From positions 21,018,621-21,082,620 of the forward strand of contig NC_079891.1 of NCBI RefSeq assembly GCF_024868665.1: a stretch of 64,000 nt of DNA, in the 5' to 3' direction. The stretch comes from Triplophysa rosa (Eukaryota; Chordata; Actinopteri; Cypriniformes; Nemacheilidae). Positions 53,663 to 64,000 of the stretch are shown here, one piece after another. Under the pieces are notes generated by a model. That model ran no database searches. It was given only the letters and a program-made list of their open reading frames with translations, and was not told the DNA's origin. Within the stretch, counting starts at the first letter, position 1, and each line of letters opens with the position of its first letter. The position numbers and the translations under genes were made by a program.

Positions 53663-54480
53663 ATGGGATCAGAATTGTTGCAATATTCTGAATAAATAAA
53701 CTATGATCCGCAAATAAATATAGAGAGTTTCACAAACATTTTTAAATCCACATATGCACATAAAGCGAACCATAAATATATGTTAGACGTTCCACAAAAA
53801 GAAATGGAATTCACAAATAAATAAAATGAGATTTGCAAATAAAAAATATTTACAAATTTATTTCAATGGCATTTATTTGTAGATCACTTTCTGCACATTT
53901 GTGGATCGCTGCACGTATTTGTGGATCAGTGCACGCATTTGTGGATGGCTCTCTGTGCATTTGTGGATTTTGAAACATTTCTAACGTCAAGACGTGCGCA
54001 CAATCCACAAATAGGTGGACTCCGCCCACTATCTACGCAAGCCAATCGGGTAACTTCCGTTTTCGTTGTCCAATAGGGCACGTTCTAACTTCAGCCAATC
54101 ACGTTTTGTTCTGCACTAAGATTCAGGGAGCTAACATGGCGGCTAGTGGCGGTCTAAAATGCGTGATATACTAAGAAATGTGAATGGCCTCTTCTTTATA
54201 CTACTCAGTAATGATTGCTTGTGTTTCTATGCATTGTCCATATGTTAGTAACAAATGACTGAAATGTTTATGACTTGATAACAGCGCGCACGGACTGGGG
54301 TGGACAATCCCGGTGACTGGGGACTGATTTGGTCTGCTGCAAGCCAGCCGTTGTATTGTCTTTATGTACCAAAGTGATAAATTCCTATTTTGGCATTCTG
54401 CACTCTCTATTCAAACTCTCCATATTTATTTGCAGATCATAATTTATTTACTCAGAATATTGCAACAATTCTGATCCCAT
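53663..54480. mobile_element. 818-bp element with ~70-bp inverted repeats and 8-bp duplication
   Basis: Left end ATGGGATCAGAATTGTTGCA and the complementary right end (54461-54480) extend as inverted repeats for about 70 bp. GCGCATCT (53655-53662) and ACGCATCT (54481-54488) flank it, 7 of 8 identical. The interior has a tandem GCATTTGTGGAT-type repeat (53880-53970), three CCAAT motifs (about 54042-54106) and AACATGGCGGC near 54133. No ORF. hAT-like by duplication length only. Confidence 0.7.
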
Positions 54481-54540
54481 ACGCATCTCATTTCCGTTAG
54501 AGCAAACGGACTCGGAAGCTTGAGCCACGTGGTGTGTGTG

Positions 54541-55758
54541 CAGAGGTGGGTAGAGTAGCCAAAATCTTTACTCAAGTAAAAGTACAAGTAACTAGAGAAA
54601 TTGTTACTCAAGTAAAAGTAAAAGTCACTATTTTAAAAATTACTTGAGTAAAAGTAAAAAAGTATGCAATGAAAAAACTACTCAAGTAGCTAGTTACTTA
54701 GTTACTTTGTATCTGATTATATAGGCCTACTACATAAAATTAATATTAACGCCAATATTTTAATATTACATTTTAATCAATATTTTTAATTATCATAAGC
54801 AGATATCTTTGCAATATACTAGAGAGACTAAAGAATAGACAAACACAGAAGAGACAAGCATTTCTGTAAATTTCATCTAGTCCTGATGTCAATGTAGTTT
54901 ACACAACTTATTTAGAATAATAGACCATGTCAAACTAAAGCATGAACTAAACTCAGAGCATTTCCTAAGATGATCTAGAACATCTGCAGTGCTCTCTTAA
55001 ATGAAATACACATTTTTGAACAAAGCTCATGTTTTCTCGTGTTGTGTCACGTGTGTGTTGTGAAACGCTCTTACTTGTAAACAAACAGTAAACAGTGAAC
55101 CACACGCCCATCAACAAGTTTTCTTCCTTCTGTTCTTCAAATGTATATTTCTGCAAGCCCACGTCTCTGTGTCTGACAGGTAACGCGCATGTTGCTGTGT
55201 CTGACGAACAGGTCGCGCGGGTGCGCGCATATGGCGGGCATTTATCATTGCTGGCAAACAATATGACACATTTGCAGTTTTGATTGTATAGATATAGATT
55301 AATATCCACTTCATCCAACGCTCTTTGTGTTCTGCGTGTTCTTAAGTTTCGCGCTACGAGGAGTGAGTAATCCTGCTTCAGATGATTCAGATCGTGCTGC
55401 GAACTGAACAAATCATTTGAACTGATTCATTAGCCTATTCAAATGGTTTTGCCCATTGTTCAATTAATGCTTTCAAAAGAATCGACTCAAAAGAATCGAT
55501 CACTCGGGAATGCCCGTAAAAAGAGACGACAACCTTGAAATAAACAACGCATTTTAAAAAGCATATTTTAAAATGAAGGAACGAAGGAACGTCACGCAAT
55601 GTAAATTATGTAACGAAGTAAAAGTACAGATTTTCTATTAGAAATTTACTCAAGTAAGAGTAAAAGTACACACTTTCAATTTTACTTAAAAAGTACATAT
55701 TTTCCAAAATGTTACTCAAGTAAATGTAACGAAGTAAATGTAGCGCGTTACTACCCAC

Positions 55759-55763
<5 letters not shown>
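54541..55763. mobile_element. hAT-type non-autonomous element inserted in a TG repeat
   Basis: CAGAGGTGGGTAGAGTAGCC at the left and CTACCCACCTCTG at the right are inverted hAT ends; inside each are ACTCAAGTAAAAGTA-type subterminal repeats in both orientations. TGTGTGTG flanks both sides (54533-54540 and 55764-55771). A 148-codon minus frame (54965-55411) has no transposase motif. Confidence 0.85.

Positions 55764-55809
<46 letters not shown>
55764..55809. repeat. (TG)n microsatellite
   Basis: Pure GT dinucleotides directly beside the hAT element; a short GT run also precedes it. Confidence 0.9.
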
Positions 55810-55811
<2 letters not shown>

Positions 55812-56361
55812 TGAGTAAGTGAGTGAGCGAGTGAGAGATCGCGCACAAAACTGCGTGTTTGCGGTAATGTGACAGAAAAGCCAGTGATAATACATTAATT
55901 ATTCCTCGTATTGTTTATATCTTCAGCAGTAAAAAAAAATACGCAATTGAAGTAGAAACTATAGTATACTACACTCATTTATGTGAACAAATATACCACT
56001 ATTGTATAGTAAAAAAGGAAAAACACAGAACAATTAAAACAAATTTAGGTAATCTAAAAATGACATGGCCCTAATTTATCCATCTGTATGTAACATTAAT
56101 GTCTTTTGTCAATTACCTGCCTATTCATGATGAACTGCACTTCCATATATTTTTTTAATGATGACAACAGACGATTTATACTTGTGCTACTACTGTTTGG
56201 CCTGTGCTACCAAACTTTAAACCTCTCTAGCACCAGTGCTATGTGCAAGAAAAGTTAACTTACGGCCTTAACACTAATAATAATTACTGCTTGCCTTTGT
56301 TTTATAGCGGTCACGGAGAATAGGCCTATGACCAAATTCAGGTGGCAAAAGCGGACACTAG
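55810..56361. other. Unannotated intergenic stretch
   Basis: Nothing recognised. Confidence 0.4.
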
Positions 56362-56584
56362 TTAAAGGCGGGGTAACCGATTTCCCAATTACGCTTTAGA
56401 CAACTGAGTTGGGCCGAGTACCAAAACAACCTTGTAGCCAATCAGCAGTAAGGTGCACAGTGCACAGGACGGACATTAGCCGAGCCGAGCGGTGACGAAA
56501 GCGAAAGATGGGGGTAGGGGTGGGTTTGTTTTGCTGATTTGAACATCAACAACGGCTAAGAGAAGTCGGACACCCCGCCTTTAA
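56362..56584. repeat. TTAA-flanked MITE (TTAAAGGCGGGGT)
   Basis: TTAAAGGCGGGGTAACCGA and GTCGGACACCCCGCCTTTAA are inverted ends, 223 bp in total, with TTAA at both limits. A third TTAA-type family in the window. Confidence 0.85.
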
Positions 56585-56939
56585 AATGCTTAGAAGCAAA
56601 CTTGACCAATTTAAATCCGAAACAATTATATTGATTATATTATATTATAATTCAAATTAAACATTTTTTTAATCTTTGGACAAGTCATTTTTGTACCCGG
56701 ACAAGTGAACGAAAAATTTACCGAAGGACAACCACATGACAATGCTTAATGTCAAGCCCTGCAGTATGCGAATAACTCTCACGGTACTTTAATGCCATAC
56801 GCTAAGCAATTTGCGCAGCATCGTAATAAGTTGAACGCGTCTGTTACTGAAGCCGCTGATTATGTGTTATTACCCCCCATTTTTATGTTATTACCCCCCA
56901 TTTTCTGTAAAATAGTCTTTATTTTATATATGCACAATT
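56585..56939. other. Unannotated intergenic stretch
   Basis: A local duplication TTATTACCCCCCATTTT lies at 56868-56904. Nothing else is recognised. Confidence 0.4.
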
Positions 56940-57088
56940 TAGAATCTTTTAGACTGTAAATCTTATTATATTGTATTGTCATTGTGTTGAATGTCTGTAC
57001 TAGAAGCTTCCAACACCAAAGAAAATTCCTTGTGTGTGCAAGCACACTTGGCAATAAAGCTCTTCTGATTCTGATTCTGATTCTGATT
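56940..57088 (+). mobile_element. LINE 3' tail with (TGATTC)n
   Basis: TGCAAGCACACTTGGCAATA then AAGCTCTTC and four TGATTC repeats, a common fish LINE ending. No coding part is left. Confidence 0.6.
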
Positions 57089-57626
57089 AGCTTGTTCAGG
57101 TGTGTTTTATCAGAGTTGGGTCTAAACTCGGCAGGAAAATGGATCTTGTGGGCCAGGGTTGAGAACCACTGCTATAACCTTTCTGTTGTTTAAACTTGGC
57201 GAAGTGATTTGGAACTGTAATGCGGTCAGCAGACCTGGAACACCTTCATAGGTGTGCGTTTAACTGAAAGTTAATGCAGAACGTTTGTCAACCAATCAGA
57301 CTGAAGCCCCGTGGTATAATATATAGGAAATCATAGTGTTTTTACACCTTCTATGTACATAAACTTGTTGTTGGACACTCCATAAAACAAAGTAGGACCT
57401 TAAAAATCCCTAGTTATGTACTCTTTAAGCTTGTGTGTTATATAAAATGATGTTGTGTTCTATCTGCATCTATAAATGAAACATGTGAGATGTTGCTCTG
57501 TGTAGTTTTACACTATGCAAGTTATCCTGCTTGAGTAACTGCATATTTTTCTTTTTAAACTGAAAGTTACAAATTCCTCACCCCTCCTTACTTCAAGAAT
57601 GCACAATACATAATTAATGCATATTC
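57089..57626. other. Unannotated intergenic stretch
   Basis: A one-ended hAT-like scrap GGGTTGAGAACCACTGC is at 57157-57173; the rest is unrecognised. Confidence 0.4.
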
Positions 57627-58198
57627 TGTCATGGCTCTGCTTCCTTAGTCATGTTTTTCTTGGTCCTGTAGCAGAGCCATGGCAAAGTCTTTGGTTATGT
57701 GTGGAGAGAAACATATTATTGTCCTTTTGACAATAATATGCGTTCTCTCCAGTGTCCTGTCATTGGCCCCGCCCCTCTCGTTTCCTGTATTGTCTCCCTC
57801 TTGTGTCTTATGTTCTACACCTGCCCTTGCTCGTTATCCCTCGTTTGTCTTCCCTATTTAAACCCTCATGTTTCTTTGTCCTGTGCTCGGTCATTGTGTA
57901 TCTGTATGCGTGTGCTATCTAAGTTGCCTTGTTCTCGTCCTGCGTTAGCTGTTATTGCCTGTTCCTGTTGTTGCTGTGTCATCGTCTTAGTAAGTGTTTA
58001 CTTTAGTTTAGTTTGTCAAGTGTTTATTCAGTCTTGTGTTTAGTCAGTCTTCGTTCTGTGCTTGTTTATTATTTTCTTTTTGCTGTTTTACCCCATCGCG
58101 GGTCCTTGTTTTGTGTGTTTTTGTTTAAAATTAAAGTCTCGTGTTAACCCCTTCACCGCCTGCCTGCATCTGGGTTCTTCCACACCACAATCCTGACA
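57627..58198 (+). mobile_element. Solo LTR
   Basis: TGTCATGGCTCTGCTTCC...ATCCTGACA with TATTC at 57622-57626 and 58199-58203, a perfect 5-bp duplication. Confidence 0.92.
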
Positions 58199-58203
58199 TA
58201 TTC

Positions 58204-58798
58204 CTCCCTCAGGAGCATATGGCACTTTTCATGAATAGGATACAAAATAGGGCTCTACACTCTTAAAGTATGAATTGTTTTTTTCTCTCAATAAATGGTC
58301 AGTGAAATGAAGTGAAGGCTTAACATTCAGAAAGTGCTCGTCAACCTCAGGAGGACATGCTAAATATTATATGAGCTGTTTTATTTTTCATTCATTTTCT
58401 ATGAGGTTTTCAAGTTTTGGGACCATTTTACAAAAAGTGGCAGGCCTACAGTTTAAAACCCTTATTTGTGTGGTTTTGTAATGTGATAGTAACAAATCTG
58501 AAGAACATTTTTGGTAACACTGAACAATAAGGTTGTATTTGTTAACATTAGTAAATACATAAGCTAACATGAACTAGCAATGAACAATATTCTTTTTCAG
58601 CATTTATTAATCTGTGTTACTGCTAGTTAATGTCAAAACTGTCCACATGTGTTCATTGTATAGTAACCAATGTTAACAATTAATGCTTTTGATTTTAAAA
58701 ATGTATTAGTAAAGAAATGAACATGAACTAAGATTTAAAAATGCTGTACAAGAAGTACTCATTGTTAGTTCATGTTAGCTAATGCGATTTAACTAATG
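58204..58798. other. Unannotated intergenic stretch
   Basis: AT-rich, with repeated GTTAACATTAGTAAATAC / AACTAATGTTA-like motifs suggesting an old MITE (58515-58798); boundaries unclear. Confidence 0.4.
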
Positions 58799-59336
58799 TT
58801 AAAGGGGTCATATGGCGCGAATACGTGTTTTTCTGTGTCTTTGGTGTGTTATAAGTTGCCCATGCATGTATTACATACGTAAAATTGCAAAAATTAAAGT
58901 GCTGGAACAAAAGATGCATTCTATCTAAAAGCAAATGCTCACCCAGACCTGCCTGAAACGCCTCGTGTAACCACACCCCCACATATCCGCGTCAGTTTTG
59001 CGGTATGATTTGACTAAGACCGCCCAAATATATACGCAAGTAAGGTGGGCGTACCTGCCAGTACAATTGCTTTGGAACCTGATGTTCCAAATATGGTAAG
59101 AGGCGTTACATTTTCATCACACGCTTCCAGTATTCGACCAATCACTACGCACTGGTTAACTGGCCAATCATAGTACACCTCGCCTTTCAGAGCGATGAGC
59201 TTTGTAAAAAAATCTACAAACATGCACGGTATGTGGAAAATACAGCATTTTTGAACCTTAAATCGTGTATACACATTGCATTAAATCTAAAACAAACAAT
59301 AATATTAGTTTTAGTCGTGTTATATGACCCCTTTAA
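58799..59336. mobile_element. Kolobok-like TTAA element, short form
   Basis: TTAAAGGGGTCATATGGCGC and ATATGACCCCTTTAA are inverted ends with TTAA at 58799-58802 and 59333-59336; 538 bp. It is the complement of the outer parts of 16289-17626 with the THAP-bearing middle missing, so it is a deletion derivative. Confidence 0.85.
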
Positions 59337-59802
59337 CAGATACAATCTTATTGTAAAGCCTGACCATTTTTTATGAATGACTAGCAAGATTGAAAGATGT
59401 CACTTTTGCCAACTTTATAGGTATTATAACAATTGTGTCTTTAAAGCAAGCTACTTTTCATTATATTTGTGCTTCTAAATTCATGAGACACATATTTCTA
59501 AAAAAATGTACATAGCTGTAGGTACACATAAAAATCTGCTCCAAGCTGAAAAATCGTATGTAAGGCTGACAGTCTTATTGGTAGTCCTTTTCTTTAAGAT
59601 GAATGGCCAACCTAAATGTATGTTTGAAAATATAAATTTACATTATTACGAAGAAATGAGCCATGAGACCCTCAACATGATCCACCAGCACACATCCACA
59701 CTCACAGTGAAAGCAAGTAATGAAGTCTGTTATTTATGGATGGATTTTTTTTCTGCCAATTTAAGAATTACTTGGGTCGAACTGAAAAGGAGCAATCCAG
59801 AT

Positions 59803-59856
<54 letters not shown>

Positions 59857-60354
59857 ACTGAGCATGTGGCTGTGTGTGACGGTGCAGCAGAGGGCACAAA
59901 TTGTACACCGGACTGTCACATTATGGAATGAAAGATTCAAACAAGTCCAAAGAAGTTTCTTATAAATGAGACTGAGACAGCAATGACACATTTGAAGACT
60001 ACCGCTTCCAGTGATTTGAGAAATAACAAGTGTGAGGAGAAGATGGGTGCGAGAAGGAGAAATCAATTAGGTGGTAGAAGGGTGAAGGATAGGTGGGATG
60101 CAGCAGCCTGTCCCCCAAATAAAAACGACTCAAAAGGTCGTTTGTGCACGTAGCTTATTACGACAACAGTTCATGTTTTAAATTTAAGCGCCCTCTAGCA
60201 ATTGTTATGAAAACCACCCCATGCTGTTTGGTGCAGTCAGATAAAGACGCATTTATTAGGTATTAATTAAGTATTAATGGTTTAAGAAATGTTTATGGAT
60301 TCAAAGATATTTTGAAGTTGTCATGAATTGGCCTTGTTTATTGTTTTATACTGT
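59337..60354. other. Unannotated intergenic stretch with (GA)n
   Basis: (GA)n at about 59810-59851 preceded by a short GT run. A 116-codon plus frame (59506-59856) ending in the GA tract has no motif. Confidence 0.45.
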
Positions 60355-60516
60355 TCAAATCAAATCAAATTTTATATATAAAGCACTTTTATAAAACAAC
60401 AATTGTTTTCCAAAGTACTGTACAAGCATGATGCAAATAAAAACAGATAACACAAATTATACAAAAAACAACGAAAGTAACAGACATAAACGTCGAACAA
60501 GTACAAAAAACAGCTC

Positions 60517-61212
60517 TCATACTGAGTTAAAAGCCAAGGTATAAAAGTATGTTTTGAGACTGGATTTAAAAACAGTAAATGATTGGGCCTGCCTGATATA
60601 TAGAGGTAAAGTATTCCAAAGTTTTGGAGCTACAACAGTAAAGGCCCGGTCACCCCTGCTTTTTAGCCTTGTATGAGGTACAACCAAGAGCAATTTGACA
60701 GCAGATCTAAGTGCTCTCACTGGATTATGCTGAATAATTAAATCAGAAAGATACTTTGTTGAAAATACGTTTAAAGATGTATAAACTAAAACCAATAACT
60801 TCAAATCAATTCTAAAACCAACAGAAAGCCAATGGAGAGATGCCAATACTGGAGAAATATGTTCATGCTTGTGCGTGCTAGTTAACAAGCGAGCAGCAGC
60901 ATTTTGCACCATCTGCAAACGTTTGAGGTCAGCCTGATTTATACCAACATACAGGCTATTACAATAGTCAAGACGAGTCAAAATAAAAGCATGAATGACT
61001 CTTTCAAAATCATTAAAAGACAAAAAAGACTTGACTTTGAATAATTGCCTCAACTGGAAAAAGCTAGATTTAATGACAGGATTAATGTGTTTGTTCATTT
61101 TAAAATTACCATCCATAATAATACCCAGGTTTTTAAAATTAGACTTGACAAGTGGTTTTAAAATACCCAAATCTAAATCTGGGGGAACACAGTTGTTACC
61201 AGGACTAAACAT
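60517..61212 (-). pseudogene. C-terminal RT segment of the minus-strand L2 copy
   Basis: A 231-codon open stretch covering the thumb and C-terminal region of an L2 reverse transcriptase (TRLDYCNSLY, NAAARLL, LHWLSVGFRIDLK, KLWNTLPL). Catalytic YADD is upstream, across the LTR. Open but only a fragment. Confidence 0.8.
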
Positions 61213-61311
61213 TAAAACTTCAGTTTTCCCTTCATTAAATTAAAAAAAAATTGAGGCCATCCAGGTCCTAACCTCATCAAGACTGTCCAACAGTGGTGCT
61301 AACAGGTTTGC

Positions 61312-61832
61312 TGTCATGATTCTGCCGCATCTTGTCATGTTTCTGTGGGTCTAGTGGCGGGATCATGACAGAACCCCATGTTTTATGTGGAGAGAGGCAT
61401 TCTGGCCCTGTTGGCCTTCCATATGCGCTCTCGATCTCGTCTCTGTTCCCGCCCTTTCGTCTCTTCATTATTGATTGTTAGTTAGTTCATGCCCCGCACC
61501 TGTTCCCTTTTGATTTGTTCCCTTTATAAGGCCCCTGTGTTTTCTGTCCTGTGCTGGTTCATTGTCATTTGTCTGGTGAGTTCCTGGTGTGTGTTTAGCT
61601 TAGTCTAGTTTAGTTTATTTTAGTCCTTGTTAAATATTATCTTCAGTCTGGTCAGTGTACTTAGTCTTAGTCCTGTCTTGTCATGTCGTGTTATCCCCTT
61701 GTTTTATTATGTTACCCCCTCGTGGGTTTTTGTTTTTAATTATTTATTAAAAGTCTGTGTTAAACCCTTACCCGCTGTCTGCGCCTGGGTCCTCCGTTCC
61801 TTGTATCTTTGTGTCTCACCTCGATTGTGACA
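61312..61832 (+). mobile_element. Solo LTR in the L2 copy
   Basis: TGTCATGATTCTGCCGC...GATTGTGACA with TTTGC at 61307-61311 and 61833-61837, a perfect 5-bp duplication. It splits the minus-strand L2 RT between the YADD region and its downstream part. Confidence 0.92.
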
Positions 61833-62129
61833 TTTGCATCCTGACGATTCAAAGGAAGGTAGAGTTGCATATCATCTGCATAGCAATGAAACGAGATACC
61901 GTATTTCCTAAAAATAAGCCCTAGTGGAAGTAGATATAAAGAAAATAAAACCGGACCAAGAATGGAACCCTGCGGGACACCGCACGCGAGAGAAGCAGAA
62001 GGAGACATAAATTCCCTGAGGCGGACTGAAAAACTTCTGTCAGACAAATAAGATCTGAACCACTCCAACGCAGTCCCTCATACTGTTGTATGAGATCTTC
62101 TCATGACATTTGCGTGGTTTTACATTCAA

Positions 62130-64000
62130 AAACATCAAGATCAATAAGTAATGGGCTATATCCCACAGAGCCGATCTAACCAACATAGATATCATACCTC
62201 AAAGCGAGGATGTCACCGATCACAAGCTTATAACATGTACACTGCGCACTGCAGAAATCAGCCGTATAACTCGTTATCGACAGTGTAGATCAATTACCTC
62301 GACTACTAAAGAAGTAAAGATAGTTTCACAAAGTTCTTGCCAGATCTGACTCCTTTAATAACCATACCAATAAATACAGAATTGCTCGATGACATGACCA
62401 GCAACTTGGGCACTATTTTCTCTAACACATTAGAAACTGTCGCACCTATGAAGTCAAAAAAGATTAATGAGAAAAACATAGCACCATGGTACAATAGCAC
62501 CACTCACACCCTGAAAAGAGAAACATGTAAACTGGAGCGCAAATGGAAACAAACCCAATTAGAGGTCTATAAAATTGCGTGGAAAAAGGCACTAAAAGCA
62601 GCAAAGGCTGAGCACCTCCGAAACCTCATAGATACTAACAAAAACAATCCAAGGTTTTATTTAGTGCAGTTGCTAAATTAACAAATAAATTGACATCACC
62701 TGACCTGGTTATTCCGCCGCACCTTGGTAGCAATGAATTCATTACATTTTTTACAGAGAAAATCGAAAACATATGGGACAAAATAGTAAAAACTTAATCT
62801 CCAAGTCTGTCCTATGAATTAGTACCAACCATCACCCCAAAAGAAAAGCTACAGTGTTTCTCACCTATAAAACAGGAAGATTTAATTAAACTTTTTGCAA
62901 CATCTAAACCTACAACATGTTTATTAGATCAATTACCAACTAAATTATTAAAAGAGTAACTACCTGTTGCAATTGAGCCTATTTATAACATTATCAACTC
63001 GTCAATTAATCTAGGCCATGTCCCAGGACCCTTTAAACTGGCCGTCATTAAGCCTCTTATCAAGAAACCAAATTTAGACCCCAATGAACTAGGAAACTAT
63101 AGACCGATTTCAAATCTCCCTTACCTGTCTAAAATACTAGAAAAAGTAATGTCCATTAAATTGACAAAATTTCAGTCAGGCTTTAGACTGCATCATAGCA
63201 CTGAAACTGTGCTTATTAAAATTACAAAACAACCTGCTTATAGCATCAGATAACATCTCACTCCTAGTCCTGCTTGACCTTAGTGCTGCGGTCGATACTG
63301 TAGACCATAACATACTTTTAGATCACTTACACAATTATACCAGTATTCAGGCACAGGCACTACAATGGTTCCGATCTTACTTATCAGACAGATATCAATT
63401 TGTCCATTTAAATGGGGAATCATCAAATCTAACGCAAGTAAATTAAGGATTACCTCAGAGATCGGTTTTAGGACCCTTGCTATTCTCCATATACATGCTG
63501 CCCCTTGGTAACATTATTAGAAAACATGGAATTAGCTTCCACTGTTATGCAGATGATACTCGGCTATATATCTCATCAAGACCAGATGATTTCTTTCCAG
63601 CTATCCAAATTGGAAGAGTGCATCGAAGATATAAAACATTGGATGACTAGTAATTTCCTTCTCATAAATTCTAATAAAACAGAAATATTACTTATCAGAC
63701 CAAAGACACGTGAACAGAATATTTCAGATTATAACCTGCAAATTGAAGGCTGTACTGTTTCTCCAACAAATACAGTTAAAGACCTAGGCGTTATATTAGA
63801 CAGCAACGTGTCATTTGGAAATCACATCTCAAATGTCACAAAAACAGCCTTCTTCCACCTTAGAAATGCTGCCAAATTACAAAATATTCTATGTCTTGCT
63901 GACGCAGAGAAGTTTATTCGTGCATTTGTGACCTCAAGACTTGACTACTGAAATGCACTGCTTGGTTGTTCTACATCATCAATAAGAAATATACAGTTTT
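62130..64000 (+). mobile_element. L2-type LINE, plus-strand copy (runs off the right edge)
   Basis: Reads the endonuclease end (DHKLITCTLRTAEIS), linker (APWYNSTTHTLKRETCKLER, 62337-62681), RT fingers (LAVIKPLIKKPNLDPN, NYRPISNLPYLSKILEKVM), then ADDT-like sequence near 63550 and the C-terminal part ([34 protein letters not shown], 63505-63951) to the window end. Several stops (such as 62797, 62958, 63445) and frame changes show decay. It lies head to head with the L2 copy at 60355-62070. Confidence 0.8.

Larger units (their letters stand above)
60355..62070 (-). mobile_element. L2-type LINE 3' half, interrupted by a solo LTR
   Basis: Minus strand reads RT: GVPQGSILGPVLFSLYLLP and FHCYADDMQLYLPLN (62070-61838), then after the LTR FKNLGIIMDGNFKMNKHI, LTRLDYCNSLYVGI, QMVQNAAARLLTSTHKHEH and APKLWNTLPLYIRQ (61260-60517). 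It ends with AGTGCTTTATATATAAAATT and an (ATTTG)n tail near 60355. The 60517-61212 frame (231 aa) is intact. 5' truncated. Confidence 0.85.

Overview
The window looks like teleost, most likely cyprinid, nuclear DNA. It has one widely spaced vertebrate multi-exon gene with GT-AG introns, and nearly everything else is transposable-element sequence of fish types: L1-Tx1, L2 and restriction-enzyme-like-endonuclease (RLE) LINEs, DIRS and Ngaro tyrosine-recombinase elements, hAT and Kolobok-like DNA elements, TTAA-flanked and fold-back MITEs, tRNA-derived SINEs and one abundant LTR family. Nothing bacterial or organellar is seen.

Host gene. On the minus strand lie the first five coding exons of a laminin gamma chain, best matching lamc3 (19231-46393). 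They are exon 1 (46012-46393: signal peptide, start of the laminin N-terminal domain), exon 2 (42185-42489), exon 3 (29926-30056), exon 4 (28325-28491: first laminin-EGF repeat) and exon 5 (19231-19419: second laminin-EGF repeat). Reading phases agree at all four junctions. The rest of the gene must lie left of the window; intron 5 is at least 19.2 kb and full of nested transposons.

Layout. 1-3024: L1-Tx1 copy A, minus strand, split by an unclassified 1045-bp DNA element. 3046-16288: L1-Tx1 copy B, minus strand, carrying a solo LTR, a hAT element that itself holds a 6.2-kb Ngaro, and a 5'-truncated RLE-type LINE. 16289-17626: a Kolobok-like element with a decayed THAP-like finger. 19231-46393: lamc3 exons, with a 5.6-kb DIRS element in intron 4, SINEs, an L2 fragment and fold-back MITEs in introns, and a solo LTR in intron 2. 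46394-64000: sequence 5' of lamc3 holding MITEs, a two-LTR element with minisatellite-rich interior, hAT-like elements, more solo LTRs and two L2 copies.

No complete intact transposable-element gene set is present; all elements show frameshifts, deletions or interruption. Insertion order can be read in several places because target-site duplications and interrupted reading frames are still visible. All family names were assigned by eye from motifs and termini; no database search was run.
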